NCBI RefSeq assembly: GCF_000967425.1
Contig: NZ_FO082820.1
Location: 1,116,001 to 1,180,000 of the forward strand
Reading direction: 5' to 3'
DNA length: 64,000 bases
DNA from: Pseudorhizobium banfieldiae
GTDB taxonomy: Bacteria > Pseudomonadota > Alphaproteobacteria > Rhizobiales > Rhizobiaceae
Of this stretch, positions 28,163-36,516 are shown one piece after another. The notes below the pieces were generated by a model. It had not been told where the DNA came from and made no database searches. It saw only the letters and a program-made list of their open reading frames with translations. Made by a program: the position numbers and the translations under genes. The number at the start of each line of letters is the position of its first letter. Within the stretch, counting starts at the first letter, position 1.

Positions 28163-28372
28163 GGCCGGCGTTTTGGCTGAAGTCAGTGAACCTGGCAAGA
28201 CGGGATCAGACTGGCCGGGATAAGGAGCTGCCGACTCGTCGTCATCTGGCGACCTGACAAAACGCAAGACCGCGATTAATGGCTTTTTTATTAATACCGG
28301 CTAGCATGATCTTGGAATGACGGAGGACGCTCCACGCACGGACGAGCCGTGCCCCCTTTGGACAGGTGCCTG
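28163..28372. promoter_or_regulatory. Divergent gap between the ABC-F gene and the chemoreceptor operon
   Basis: About 210 bases. An A/T-rich stretch with TTTTTTATTAATACC near 28283-28297, followed by TAGCAT, is the likely rightward promoter area for the small membrane protein and chemoreceptor. No sigma-28 or sigma-54 consensus is convincing. Confidence 0.3.
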
Positions 28373-28678
28373 ATGCTGACGGGTCGAAGCTTCATAGTCT
28401 TGAATTTCTGCGTCTTCTTGCTGCTGATCTTCTCGGTTTGGGCCCTGCCCAACGGCCGGTTTGTCCTGGTCCTGACGGATCCCGATGCGGCACCCGATTA
28501 CCCTCTCTCGGTCATCGCGAACGCTGGTGGCGCCTTCGTCGCCCAGGGTCGCTTCCCGTGGATGACCGTTGCCCACTCCGAGGCCCCGGACTTTGCAGCC
28601 CGGCTTGCAAGCGCAGGCGCGGCTCTGGTCCTCAACCATCAATTGGCACTCGGTTGCCTGGAAGGAAACAAAGGATGA
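28373..28678 (+). CDS. Small single-helix membrane protein coupled to the chemoreceptor gene
   Basis: 101 residues from ATG 28373 (GTG 28349 would add eight). One N-terminal hydrophobic helix (FIVLNFCVFLLLIFSVWALP) is followed by an about 70-residue domain with the segments RFVLVLTDPDAAPDYPLSVIANAGGAFVAQGRFPWMTVAHSEAPDFAARLASAGAALVLNHQLALGC. The alternation looks like a small alpha/beta domain, probably periplasmic. Its TGA overlaps the chemoreceptor ATG (ATGA, 28675-28678), so translation is coupled. I do not recognise a named family. A role as accessory or sensory partner of the receptor is inference from the overlap. Confidence 0.7.
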   Translation: MLTGRSFIVLNFCVFLLLIFSVWALPNGRFVLVLTDPDAAPDYPLSVIANAGGAFVAQGRFPWMTVAHSEAPDFAARLASAGAALVLNHQLALGCLEGNKG

Positions 28679-30273
28679 GTTCACTTGCATTGCTACGCTA
28701 CAAGGCTGCGGGCGGCATTGTCGGTCTGTTGTGGATCAACCTGCTGCTCGTGGCGGTTCGGGAATTCTTCAGTAGCGACGGCTTCTCGCTCGCTCCGGTG
28801 CTCGCCACCCTCGTGATCGTCGCGCTTGCGACCGCGGGCTGGTGGAAGGATCGCATCGGCTCCGCGACCCGCATCGTCACCTCCATGGCGCATGCCGCCA
28901 CGGTCGCCATGCTGGTCTATTCCTTCTCCGGATCGCCGCTGCAGATCGACATCCACATGTACTTCTTCGCCTCCCTGGCGATCTGCGCCGTGTGGATCGA
29001 CTGGAAGGCGCTGCTCGCCTATTCGGCTCTGGTGGCGGTGCACCACCTCGCTCTCTTCTTCGTCATGCCGCTGGCGGTCTTCCCTGGCGAATCCGATTTC
29101 TCGCGCGTCATTCTCCACGCCGTGGTCCTGATCGTGCAGACCGGCGTGCTCGTTGCCCTCACGCATGCTGTGGTCAATGCGTTCGAGGCTTCCGACGCAG
29201 CAGTTGAAGCCGCCACCAAGGCCGAACGCAATGCGGTCGAGATGTCGGAGCGGGCCCGGGAGGCGGATCGCGAGGCTGCCGAGCAGCGGGCGATGAACGC
29301 CGAGGAACGGGCGCGTGAGGCGGAGGCGACCCAGCTGGTTGTCGAGCGTCTCGGCACGGCACTGTCCGAGCTGTCGACCGGCAATCTGGCTCATCGCATC
29401 GACCAGCCGTTCCAGGGGGCGCTGGATGCATTGCGGGACTCCTACAACTCCTCCGTCGACAATCTCGAGTCGGTCCTCACCCAGGCCGGCCTTGTCGCAA
29501 ACACCATTCGTGGTGGTACGGCCGAAATTGGCCGCGCCACCCACGATCTCTCGGTACGGACCGAGCGCCAGGCAGCCTCCGTGGAGGAAACGGCGAGCGC
29601 GCTCAGCATTCTCACTCAGACCGTCAACGAGACCGCCAGTGTGGCCGAGCATGTCGATCGCATGGTGGACAAGGCGCGCGATGGTGCGGAGCGCTCTGGA
29701 GCGATCGTGACCAATGCGGTGGAAGCCATGAGCCGCATCGAGAATTCGTCTCGCGAGATTGGCCAGATCATCGGCGTCATCGATGAAATCGCTTTCCAGA
29801 CCAACCTGCTTGCTCTGAACGCCGGCGTGGAGGCCGCCCGCGCTGGTGAGGCCGGCAAGGGCTTCGCGGTTGTCGCCCAGGAGGTCCGTGAACTTGCCCA
29901 GCGGTCGGCCAATGCCGCCAAGGAGATCAAGGCGCTCATCAATGCCTCTGGTGCGGAGGTCAACAACGGTGTGACGCTGGTGAACCAGGCCGGCGAGGCG
30001 CTGACGGTGATTGCCAACGAAGTGCGCCAGATCAGCGGCGAGATCCAGAGGATCGTCTCCGGTGCACGCCAGCAGGCGACGGGCATCTCCGAGATCGACG
30101 GCACGATTGCCGAGATCGATCGAGGTACGCAACAGAACGCGGCCATGGTGGAAGAAAGCTCCGCGGCGGTTCAGGCCCTCCTCAACGAGGCGGTGGCGCT
30201 CGAGAACCTCATGGTGCGCTTCAAGCTATCGAAGGATGGCTCTGGGCATTCGATGGGCCGACGTGCGGCTTGA
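28675..30273 (+). CDS. Methyl-accepting chemotaxis protein with membrane-embedded sensor region
   Basis: Chemoreceptor, 532 residues. The first about 170 residues hold five or six hydrophobic helices without a sizeable periplasmic domain (IVGLLWINLLLVAV; VLATLVIVALATAGW; IHMYFFASLAICAVWIDWKALLAYSALVAVHHLALFFVMPLAVF; VVLIVQTGVLVALTHAVV). A charged coiled coil (about 175-225) leads to a HAMP-like segment (LGTALSELSTGNLAHRIDQPF). The signalling hairpin tip reads GVIDEIAFQTNLLALNAGVEAARAGEAGKGFAVVAQEVR. No C-terminal CheR/CheB-docking pentapeptide is evident. The ligand is unknown. No other che or motility gene is in the window. Confidence 0.92.
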   Translation: MSSLALLRYKAAGGIVGLLWINLLLVAVREFFSSDGFSLAPVLATLVIVALATAGWWKDRIGSATRIVTSMAHAATVAMLVYSFSGSPLQIDIHMYFFASLAICAVWIDWKALLAYSALVAVHHLALFFVMPLAVFPGESDFSRVILHAVVLIVQTGVLVALTHAVVNAFEASDAAVEAATKAERNAVEMSERAREADREAAEQRAMNAEERAREAEATQLVVERLGTALSELSTGNLAHRIDQPFQGALDALRDSYNSSVDNLESVLTQAGLVANTIRGGTAEIGRATHDLSVRTERQAASVEETASALSILTQTVNETASVAEHVDRMVDKARDGAERSGAIVTNAVEAMSRIENSSREIGQIIGVIDEIAFQTNLLALNAGVEAARAGEAGKGFAVVAQEVRELAQRSANAAKEIKALINASGAEVNNGVTLVNQAGEALTVIANEVRQISGEIQRIVSGARQQATGISEIDGTIAEIDRGTQQNAAMVEESSAAVQALLNEAVALENLMVRFKLSKDGSGHSMGRRAA

Positions 30274-30288
30274 GACGGCGTGGCTCGC

Positions 30289-31074
30289 TCACCCGAGCCA
30301 GACGTCGAGGAACAGCATGAGCACCAGCCCGACGGCAAGGCCAAAAGTCGCCTGCTTCTGATGGCCGCTGCGGTGGGTTTCGGGGATGATTTCGTGGCTG
30401 ATCACATAGAGCATGGCGCCCGCAGCGAATGCGAGTGCCCAGGGCAGCAGCGGTTGTGACACGGTGACCAGTGCTGCACCGATGAGCCCACCGACCGGCT
30501 CGACGAGGCCGGTGAGCGTGGCAATGACGAACGAACGCCACTTGCTATAGCCTTGCGCGAGGAGCGAAACAGCGACCGCAAGTCCCTCCGGCGCATTCTG
30601 AAGGCCGATTCCGACGGCGAGCGGCAGCCCGCCTTCGATGCCGTTGGCCCCGAAGCCGACGCCGACGGCCAGCCCCTCCGGGACGTTGTGGATCGTGATG
30701 GCGATGACGAAGAGCCAGATCCGGCGCACCGAGGCGCTGCTCGGCCCCTCGCGTCCGCTGTCGAAGTGCTCGTGCGGCAGAAACTCGTTCATCAGCGAAA
30801 CCGTGCCCATGCCGACAAGGATGGCGATACAGGCAATCGCCGCGGGTATCGCTCCCGCACCGAAGCGCTGCTCCGCCGCTTCGAGTGCCGGAATGATCAG
30901 CGAGAAGAAGGACGCCGAAAGCATCACTCCCGCGGCGAAGCCAAGCGACAGATCGCGGAAGGCGCCGCCCGGTCGCCGCCCGAAAAGCACAGGCAGCGCG
31001 CCGACGGCGGTGCATAGGCCGGCCAGCAGGCTCCCGAGGACGCCGAGCAACAGTGGAGACATCTCTTCAATCAT
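30289..31074 (-). CDS. ZIP-family metal transporter
   Basis: Divalent-metal (zinc-type) importer of the ZIP family, 261 residues, eight predicted helices. Metal-site motifs in helices 4 and 5: HNVPEG (129-134) and, in place of the usual HE motif, QNAPEG (159-164), plus HEIIPE (227-232). A short cytoplasmic loop carries HEHFDSGREG. This matches the GufA/ZupT-like branch. ATG 31062 is an alternative start with a better ribosome site (TTGAAGAG). A hairpin TGGCTCG/CGAGCCA (30281-30300) overlaps its stop codon and may act as terminator for it and the convergent chemoreceptor gene. Metal preference cannot be read from sequence. Confidence 0.88.
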   Translation of the reverse strand: MIEEMSPLLLGVLGSLLAGLCTAVGALPVLFGRRPGGAFRDLSLGFAAGVMLSASFFSLIIPALEAAEQRFGAGAIPAAIACIAILVGMGTVSLMNEFLPHEHFDSGREGPSSASVRRIWLFVIAITIHNVPEGLAVGVGFGANGIEGGLPLAVGIGLQNAPEGLAVAVSLLAQGYSKWRSFVIATLTGLVEPVGGLIGAALVTVSQPLLPWALAFAAGAMLYVISHEIIPETHRSGHQKQATFGLAVGLVLMLFLDVWLG

Positions 31075-31146
31075 CGCGCGTGACCATGGCCTTGTGGCAG
31101 CAAGGAGCGAACCGATGTGGAGCGTCAGCCGCCGGAACAGAGGCGT

Positions 31147-31174
31147 CAGATATGGGAGGCAAGAGCCACGTCAA
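31147..31174 (-). promoter_or_regulatory. Predicted promoter of the ZIP transporter gene
   Basis: Reading leftward: TTGACG (31174-31169), 16-base spacer, TATCTG (31152-31147), giving a leader of about 65 bases before ATG 31074. No Zur- or Fur-like palindrome overlaps it that I can recognise. Confidence 0.5.
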
Positions 31175-31238
31175 CGCGGACTGTCTCCGTCATCGTGGCA
31201 TCGCCGGGTTGGTCTGGCACGGCAGACCCCGGTGCGCA

Positions 31239-31748
31239 CTACATCCACCGGGAGCCATCGCTGCGGAGGAAATAGACGAGGTCCAGCACCAGCGACGGTC
31301 CGCCGAGCGATGTCAGGATGGCATGGACTTGGCCGCGGTGATGGGTCTGGTGGTTGAACACGTGGGAGAGAACAGGCCCGAGCGGCTGCGTTATGGTGGT
31401 CGGATTGGAGATGGTCGTGTAGGTGAAGTCTCCGGCAATCCGCTCGTCGTTCAGGCCATCGACGAAGCCGATGATCCGCTGGTCCTCGGCGGCTCGAGCG
31501 TCTCGAAGAGCGGAAAAATCATCGAAAAGAACGACATCCAGTGCCTTCGGTGCCTCTCCTTGCACGGTCATCCGGCTCATCCAGATACGGTCCGCCACCA
31601 GCAGGTGGTTGAGCGTGCGATGGATCGAACCGAAGAACGCACCCGCGTCGGCGCGGTAGTCCTCGTCGCTCAGGTCTTCGCATGCGGCGTAGACGCGGCG
31701 ATTGGCCCAGCGATTATAGTCGGCAAACATCTGGAAATGGCGGCGCAT
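31239..31748 (-). CDS. DinB family protein
   Basis: Four-helix-bundle protein of the DinB/YfiT superfamily, 169 residues. The metal-binding histidines fit the pattern HLLVADRIW (first) and HVFNHQTHHRGQVHAIL (second and third). YNRWANRRVYAACEDLSDEDY and DDFSALRDARAAEDQRIIGFVDGL are typical. Some relatives are thiol-dependent transferases using bacillithiol or mycothiol, others damage-induced; the function here is unknown. The start ATG 31748 follows AGGAGG. It is a single gene; the ZIP gene lies downstream with its own promoter. Confidence 0.88.
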   Translation of the reverse strand: MRRHFQMFADYNRWANRRVYAACEDLSDEDYRADAGAFFGSIHRTLNHLLVADRIWMSRMTVQGEAPKALDVVLFDDFSALRDARAAEDQRIIGFVDGLNDERIAGDFTYTTISNPTTITQPLGPVLSHVFNHQTHHRGQVHAILTSLGGPSLVLDLVYFLRSDGSRWM

Positions 31749-31882
31749 TGCATCCTCCTGGTTCGCCGCATCTTAGCCCGATCGGAATGTCGGCGGGATG
31801 ATTGCATCTATGAATTTTGCTGATTGGATATGCGGGCGCCGCTCGGTCACAATCGGTATGATTTCAAGCGATCGGAGACTCC

Positions 31883-32572
31883 ATGACCCGTGTCCTTTAT
31901 TCCCTCTGCGGCCGTGACGAGAACCGCCCTTTCTCCCCGCACTGCTGGAAGGTCTCCATGGCCCTGGCTCACAAGGGCCTGGATTTCGTCGAGCGGCCCT
32001 ATCCGTTCACTGCCATACCCGAAATAGAGGAGGGGTTCTCAAAGACCGTCCCCATCCTTCGCGACGGGGATCGGCTGGTGCGCGACAGTTTCGAGATCGC
32101 CGTCTATCTGGATGAGACCTATCCGGATCGTCCGACGCTGTTTGGCGGGGAGGGTGGCAGGGTCCTGTCGCGCTTTGTCGAGAGCTTTTCGCAGATGGTC
32201 CTCCACATGCCTGTAACGAAGATGGCGATCATGCACATCCACGACATGCTGGATACGCCGGACCAAGAGTACTTTCGGGCCAGCCGGCTCGATCGTCTGG
32301 GCAAGGAAATCGAAGCCGTCGCCGCAGAGGGCGACGCGGAGCGGGAGACCTTTGCTGCGAGGCTCGAGCCCGTCCGCCGCACGCTGCATTTCCAGCCGTT
32401 CCTGGGCGGCGACAGCCCGCTGTTTGCCGATTACATCCTCTTCGGTGCCTTGCAGTGGATGCGGGTGACAGCCGGCCCGCCTCCCTTGGCGGCGGACGAT
32501 TCCGTCATGCAGTGGTTCGAGCGCTGCCTTGACCTTCATGATGGTCTCGGACGGCGTGTGACGGCCGCGTGA
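31883..32572 (+). CDS. Glutathione S-transferase family protein (LigE/beta-etherase-like)
   Basis: 229 residues, thioredoxin-like N-terminal domain ([49 protein letters not shown]) and helical C-terminal domain. The GSH-binding segment [29 protein letters not shown] carries the cis-Pro and the Asp-Ser pair. The N-terminal [16 protein letters not shown] layout recalls bacterial LigE/LigF-type GSTs that cleave aryl ethers, but no lignin or aromatic genes are near, so a general detoxification role is equally possible. It precedes ndk by 79 bases on the same strand. Confidence 0.85.
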   Translation: MTRVLYSLCGRDENRPFSPHCWKVSMALAHKGLDFVERPYPFTAIPEIEEGFSKTVPILRDGDRLVRDSFEIAVYLDETYPDRPTLFGGEGGRVLSRFVESFSQMVLHMPVTKMAIMHIHDMLDTPDQEYFRASRLDRLGKEIEAVAAEGDAERETFAARLEPVRRTLHFQPFLGGDSPLFADYILFGALQWMRVTAGPPPLAADDSVMQWFERCLDLHDGLGRRVTAA

Positions 32573-32588
32573 AATTCCCGGGAGGCCC

Positions 32589-32640
32589 TTGTTTCCAGAG
32601 CAGAGGGCGGGTAAACACCGCCCACTTTCTCGGGAAACAA
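32589..32640 (+). other. Structured leader before ndk (nested inverted repeats)
   Basis: An outer stem TTGTTTCC (32589-32596) with GGAAACAA (32633-32640) encloses an inner stem GGGCGG (32605-32610) with CCGCCC (32618-32623). The outer right arm ends directly against the ndk ribosome site AGGA (32641-32644). It lacks a U-run, so it is not a standard terminator for the upstream GST gene. It may influence ndk translation or mRNA life. Confidence 0.55.
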
Positions 32641-32651
32641 AGGAATTGACG

Positions 32652-33074
32652 ATGGCGATTGAACGCACGTTTTCGATGATCAAGCCGGACGCCACCAAGC
32701 GCAACCTGACGGGCGCCATCACCAAGGTGTTCGAAGACAACGGCCTGCGCGTCGTTGCCTCCAAGCGCGTCTGGATGAGCAAGCGCGAAGCGGAGGGCTT
32801 TTACGCCGTTCACAAGGATCGCCCCTTCTTCGGCGAACTCGTCGAAGGCATGACCTCTGGTCCGACCGTGGTCCAGGTTCTGGAAGGCGAGAACGCAATC
32901 CTGAAGAACCGCGAGATCATGGGCGCGACCAACCCGGAACAGGCTGCCGAAGGCACCATCCGGAAGCAGTTCGCACTTTCGATCGGGGAAAACTCGGTTC
33001 ACGGTTCCGACGCTCCGGAAACCGCTGCCCAGGAAATCAAGTACTGGTTTGCAGACACCGAAATCGTCGGCTGA
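32652..33074 (+). CDS. ndk: Nucleoside-diphosphate kinase
   Basis: Balances nucleoside triphosphate pools by phosphate exchange through a phospho-histidine. 140 residues from ATG 32652. [23 protein letters not shown] is the canonical start; the active-site His lies in the C-terminal signature [20 protein letters not shown]. Length and motifs are normal. A perfect 10-bp hairpin terminator follows. It is preceded by a structured leader and probably has its own promoter within the GST-ndk gap. Confidence 0.98.
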   Translation: MAIERTFSMIKPDATKRNLTGAITKVFEDNGLRVVASKRVWMSKREAEGFYAVHKDRPFFGELVEGMTSGPTVVQVLEGENAILKNREIMGATNPEQAAEGTIRKQFALSIGENSVHGSDAPETAAQEIKYWFADTEIVG

Positions 33075-33094
33075 TCTGCCGTCAGATGATCTGG

Positions 33095-33123
33095 AAAAGC
33101 CGGCCGTCGCGCCGGCTTTTTTC
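33095..33123. terminator. Bidirectional terminator between ndk and the lipoprotein gene
   Basis: AAAAGCCGGC (33095-33104), loop CGTCGC, GCCGGCTTTT (33111-33120), then TT. The perfect 10-bp stem with A-rich left and T-rich right edges serves ndk (rightward) and the gene whose stop is at 33122 (leftward). Confidence 0.9.
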
Positions 33124-33625
33124 ATTTGGGGCAGGACTCGGGAGAGAAATCGGTCGAACCGTCGGGCCTGAACACCTCCGGGTTCCGGTCGTAGGCAGGG
33201 CCTAGCGAAAGCGGCTTCGCGGGCAGTACGTCCTGGTCGACATTCGATGCGATAGTTGTCTTGATCATCTGCAGCTCGTCGCCCCCCTGGTCGAGCAAGC
33301 GGATCGTGACGCTATAGGGCTTTCCCTTCTTCACGCAGTGCACCGGAGTGCTTTCCAGGACGATCTTCTCCATTGTCGGAAACAGCTTCTGCTCCACCGT
33401 CAAAGGCGACCCGCCGCGAGGATCCTCGAAACTTGCCTCGGCCACACCGCCTTCCGGCAGGGGAGCCAGTTTGCGCAGCGTGACGAGGTAGGTCGCCCGT
33501 GCCACCCGATAGTTGAACACGAAGATCTTGCCCGAAAGCTCCACGACGTCCTGATCCGCCTTATCCCGCTGGCAGGCGGCAAGGGTAATCAAGGCCATCA
33601 TCGCAACCACCCAACGCTTCCTCAA
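33122..33625 (-). CDS. Putative lipoprotein, uncharacterised
   Basis: 167 residues if read from TTG 33625, which overlaps the stop of the upstream CGNR gene and sits eight bases after AGGAGG, so coupled translation is likely. The N terminus [21 protein letters not shown] is a lipoprotein signal with lipobox LAAC. The remaining about 145 residues, including [38 protein letters not shown] and [26 protein letters not shown], look like a beta-rich periplasmic domain with two cysteines. I do not recognise a named family; similar proteins occur in Rhizobiaceae as far as I recall. Confidence 0.75.
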   Translation of the reverse strand: MRKRWVVAMMALITLAACQRDKADQDVVELSGKIFVFNYRVARATYLVTLRKLAPLPEGGVAEASFEDPRGGSPLTVEQKLFPTMEKIVLESTPVHCVKKGKPYSVTIRLLDQGGDELQMIKTTIASNVDQDVLPAKPLSLGPAYDRNPEVFRPDGSTDFSPESCPK

Positions 33626-34164
33626 GGCATCGCCTCCTTCTTGCGCCGGTAGTGGCGGTTCGCCTTCACGCGGTTGCCGCAAACGGCCATGTCGCACCAG
33701 GTGCGGCTCCTATTGCGGCTCCGGTCGACGAACAGCCAGCCGCAATTGCCGCAGATCTTCAGGCGGTCGGTCTCCGCCAACAGGCGTAGCGCCGAGCGAG
33801 CCGTTGCCGCCTCGAGCGTCGCCTCGCTTGCGGACTGCTTCAGCATTCGTGCGCAAGCCTGCAGCAGGTTGGCGAGCAGCACGCGATCGTCATGGCCTTC
33901 GACGCGGCGGCGGAAATAACCGTCGATCGCCTCACGCAGGGCGAGGAAATCCTTCCGGTTCGGCTCCGCGACCGGCTTGATTTCTCCGAACAGAGCCCGC
34001 TCTGCCGAGAATTCCGCTGCAGCAGCGGAGAAGGCCTGCATTTGCTCGGTGACCTCAAAGCGGTCTGTACGGCGGGCCGGATCGGAGCGCAGGATGACGC
34101 TGTTGGCAACATCGAGAGCAAGGGCGCCACCCGAAAATCGATGGGGAGTCCAAGTGAAGATCAT
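33622..34164 (-). CDS. CGNR zinc-finger (ABATE domain) protein
   Basis: 180 residues from ATG 34164 ([38 protein letters not shown]). The N-terminal ABATE domain (about 1-120) is followed by the CGNR zinc finger [40 protein letters not shown] with CxxC and CxxxC ligands and a basic, probably nucleic-acid-binding tail. Such proteins are predicted stress-linked transcription regulators. It overlaps the downstream lipoprotein gene by four bases and is divergent from the LivH-like permease gene, which it might control. Confidence 0.88.
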   Translation of the reverse strand: MIFTWTPHRFSGGALALDVANSVILRSDPARRTDRFEVTEQMQAFSAAAAEFSAERALFGEIKPVAEPNRKDFLALREAIDGYFRRRVEGHDDRVLLANLLQACARMLKQSASEATLEAATARSALRLLAETDRLKICGNCGWLFVDRSRNRSRTWCDMAVCGNRVKANRHYRRKKEAMP

Positions 34165-34225
34165 GTCTCTATTATAACCACCAAAAGTCGTTTGACCAGC
34201 TACATGAATGGTGGAATCCTGCGGC

Positions 34226-35122
34226 ATGAGCTACCTTCTGCAGCAGATCGCGAATGCCGTGCCGCTTGCGACACTCTATGCCACCCTTGCCTTCGGCTAT
34301 GCGATCGCCTTTGCAGTGACGCGGCGCGCCGACATCACCTATGGAGCGATCTTCGCCTTCTCCGGGCACCTTTATGTGTTGGTCGCCCACTTCGGGTGGA
34401 ATGAACTTCGGCTCGTCCTGCCGGCCGCGCTGGCGCTGGGCGCTCTGGCCGCTCTCAGCGGCGGTGTGGCGACCGGCTTGGTCAGTGGCCGGTTCATCAT
34501 CCGACCTCTGGCGAGCGTCTCTCCGAACGCTGTCATTGTCGGCTCGCTGGGGCTCGTGCTCGTCCTGATGGAGGGGGCGCGGCTTGCCGCGCAAACCCGC
34601 GAGCTCTGGCTACCACCGCTGATGAAGGAGCCGATCGTGCTATGGTCGGGCGAGGGCTTTCCGGTCACGCTGACGACCCTCCAGTGTCTCAGCACGGCGA
34701 TCCTCCTGCTGCTGCTTGGAATGGGCGCGGTCCTACTTGTCAGGAGCACCTGGGGAAGGCGATGGCGGGCGGTCTCGGAGGATTCACGGGCTGCCGAAAT
34801 GTGCGGGGTCGATGCCCGAACGGTCTTCGTCATTTCCTATGCCGCCGCGGCACTCATGGCTTCGATCTGTGGTATCCTTGCCACCTCCTACTACGGCACG
34901 ATGGATTTCGGCGCAGGCCTTGTCTTCGGGCTCAAGGTGGTATTGATCGCGGCTGCGGGCGGCCACGCCAATCCGATCCGGGCCGCGGGCGGCGCCGCCG
35001 TGATCGGCTTCGCGGAGACCTTGTGGGCAGGCTACGGTCCCATCGTGTGGCGAGATCTGGTGATCGTCGGCGGCCTCGTGGCCGTGCTGGTCATGAGCCG
35101 CCGGGAGCGGATCGTGCCGTGA
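34226..35122 (+). CDS. Branched-chain amino-acid-type ABC transporter permease (LivH-like), orphan
   Basis: Inner-membrane permease of the LivH family, 298 residues from ATG 34226, with about eight hydrophobic helices ([75 protein letters not shown]). The segment [45 protein letters not shown] is the LivH/LivM coupling region, and [36 protein letters not shown] is the family C-terminal motif. No LivM, ATPase or binding-protein gene is adjacent, so either partners are encoded elsewhere or it has another role. Its stop codon directly abuts the moaE stop on the other strand. Confidence 0.85.
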   Translation: MSYLLQQIANAVPLATLYATLAFGYAIAFAVTRRADITYGAIFAFSGHLYVLVAHFGWNELRLVLPAALALGALAALSGGVATGLVSGRFIIRPLASVSPNAVIVGSLGLVLVLMEGARLAAQTRELWLPPLMKEPIVLWSGEGFPVTLTTLQCLSTAILLLLLGMGAVLLVRSTWGRRWRAVSEDSRAAEMCGVDARTVFVISYAAAALMASICGILATSYYGTMDFGAGLVFGLKVVLIAAAGGHANPIRAAGGAAVIGFAETLWAGYGPIVWRDLVIVGGLVAVLVMSRRERIVP

Positions 35123-35584
35123 CTACCGCCACTTCTCCCGCGCTCGATCATCGGCATCCTTGGCGGAGACCCAGTCACCTGCCGTGCCGTCGGCCTTGTG
35201 CTCCTTCTTCCAGAAGGGTGCGGAGGTCTTGAGGTAGTCCATCATGAGGCTTGCGCCGTCGAACGCGGCCTGCCGGTGCGGGGCTGCGGCGATCACCAGC
35301 ACGATGTTTTCACCCGGCGCGATCTTTCCATATCGGTGGATGGCGGTCAGGCCCTGGAGCGAGAACCGCTCGATCGCGAGGTCTGCGATCCGCTGCATCT
35401 CGGCCTCGGCCATTCCCGGGTAATGCTCCAGTTCCAGCGCCGAAAGTGCGCCCTGCTCGTCACGGCAGAGGCCCGTGAACGTAACGACGGCGCCGATGCC
35501 GGTTCGCCCTCTGGTTAGCGCATCGATCTCCGACTGAAGGTCGAAATCCTGCATCTGGACCCGGATGAGGGGTGCTTCGGTCAT
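35123..35584 (-). CDS. moaE: Molybdopterin synthase catalytic subunit MoaE
   Basis: Large subunit of molybdopterin synthase; with thiocarboxylated MoaD it converts cyclic pyranopterin phosphate to molybdopterin. 153 residues: GIGAVVTFTGLCRDEQGALSALELEHYPGMAEAEMQRIADLA, then RYGKIAPGENIVLVIAAAPHRQAAFDGASLMMDYLKTSAPFWKKE, with the conserved catalytic Lys in FWKKE. Starts ATG 35584, two bases after moaD. The product could serve the molybdopterin oxidoreductase encoded at 42.9-45.1 kb. Confidence 0.96.
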   Translation of the reverse strand: MTEAPLIRVQMQDFDLQSEIDALTRGRTGIGAVVTFTGLCRDEQGALSALELEHYPGMAEAEMQRIADLAIERFSLQGLTAIHRYGKIAPGENIVLVIAAAPHRQAAFDGASLMMDYLKTSAPFWKKEHKADGTAGDWVSAKDADDRAREKWR

Positions 35585-35586
35585 GC

Positions 35587-35841
35587 TCAGCCGCCCGTCA
35601 TCGGCGGAAATATGCCGATTTCGCGGGGGGTGCCGATCTTCTCGTGGTGCTCGACATGCTCCTGGTCAAGCGCCACCCGGATGACCTCAGGATACTGCAG
35701 TGCCGCCTCGTACTCCTCACCGAGCGTCTTCAGGTGGACCAGAAGATCGCGCACGGTCTTTACGTCGTCGGGCAGTTCGATCTCTTCCTCCGGCTTGCCG
35801 ATCCGCTCACGCACCCAGGCGAAATAGATGAGCTTGGTCAT
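35587..35841 (-). CDS. moaD: Molybdopterin synthase sulfur carrier subunit MoaD
   Basis: Ubiquitin-fold sulfur carrier; its C-terminal Gly-Gly is thiocarboxylated to donate sulfur. 84 residues from ATG 35841, opening MTKLIYFAWVRERIGKPEEEIELPDDVKTVRDLLVHL and ending EIGIFPPMTGG, the diagnostic double glycine. It lies two bases after pgsA and two before moaE in the uvrC-pgsA-moaD-moaE string common in Rhizobiales. Confidence 0.96.
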   Translation of the reverse strand: MTKLIYFAWVRERIGKPEEEIELPDDVKTVRDLLVHLKTLGEEYEAALQYPEVIRVALDQEHVEHHEKIGTPREIGIFPPMTGG

Positions 35842-35843
35842 GG

Positions 35844-36425
35844 TCAGTCCACCATGTGCTTGAGGCCAGCCTTGAAGTAGTCGTAGCCGGTGTACATCGT
35901 CAGCACGGCGGCCACCCACAGCAGGCCGATCCCCATTTCGGTCGTATAGGGCAGGACCTTGTCACCGGCGGGACCTGCCAACAGGAAGGCGATCGCCACC
36001 ATCTGGATCGTGGTCTTCCATTTCGCGATGCGGGTGACCGGTACCGCCACCTTCAGCGCCGCCAGGTATTCGCGCAGGCCGGAGACCAGGATCTCGCGGC
36101 ACAGGATGACGATTGCCGCCCAGATCGACCAGCCGGCAATGGTTCCATCGGCAGCCATGAGAAGCAGCACCGAGGCGACGAGCAGCTTGTCGGCGATCGG
36201 ATCCAGCATGCGGCCGATATTGGACGTCTGGTTCCAGATCCTCGCCAGATAGCCGTCGAGATAGTCCGTGATCGAGGCGACCGCGAAGAGGATAAGAGCG
36301 GTCCATCGCGCAAAATCCGAGCTCGCGAGACGCCCTTCGACAAAGAAGCAAAGGACGATGATCGGCACGGCGACGATGCGCGCATAGGTCAGGAGATTGG
36401 GAATGTTGTATGCGCGCGATGCCAT
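35844..36425 (-). CDS. pgsA: CDP-diacylglycerol--glycerol-3-phosphate 3-phosphatidyltransferase
   Basis: Makes phosphatidylglycerol phosphate, committed step to phosphatidylglycerol and cardiolipin. 193 residues, four to five helices. The CDP-alcohol phosphotransferase motif D-x2-D-G-x2-A-R-x8-G-x3-D-x3-D is seen as DYLDGYLARIWNQTSNIGRMLDPIADK. N terminus MASRAYNIPNLLTYARIVAVPIIVLCFF is typical of PgsA. Follows uvrC after 91 bases. Confidence 0.96.
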   Translation of the reverse strand: MASRAYNIPNLLTYARIVAVPIIVLCFFVEGRLASSDFARWTALILFAVASITDYLDGYLARIWNQTSNIGRMLDPIADKLLVASVLLLMAADGTIAGWSIWAAIVILCREILVSGLREYLAALKVAVPVTRIAKWKTTIQMVAIAFLLAGPAGDKVLPYTTEMGIGLLWVAAVLTMYTGYDYFKAGLKHMVD

Positions 36426-36516
36426 TTCATAACCTGCTGCTTGACTTCTTCTAGTTGGCCCTTCCTGCTGCGGGCGTCAACATGCGGGACGGTCTTCGAA
36501 GGCTCATTTCGCGACA

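Noticed and set aside
30281..30300. Hairpin overlapping the ZIP stop codon as a novel regulatory element
   Set aside because: It lies between convergent genes and is most simply a shared weak terminator; only a 7-bp stem and no further signal.
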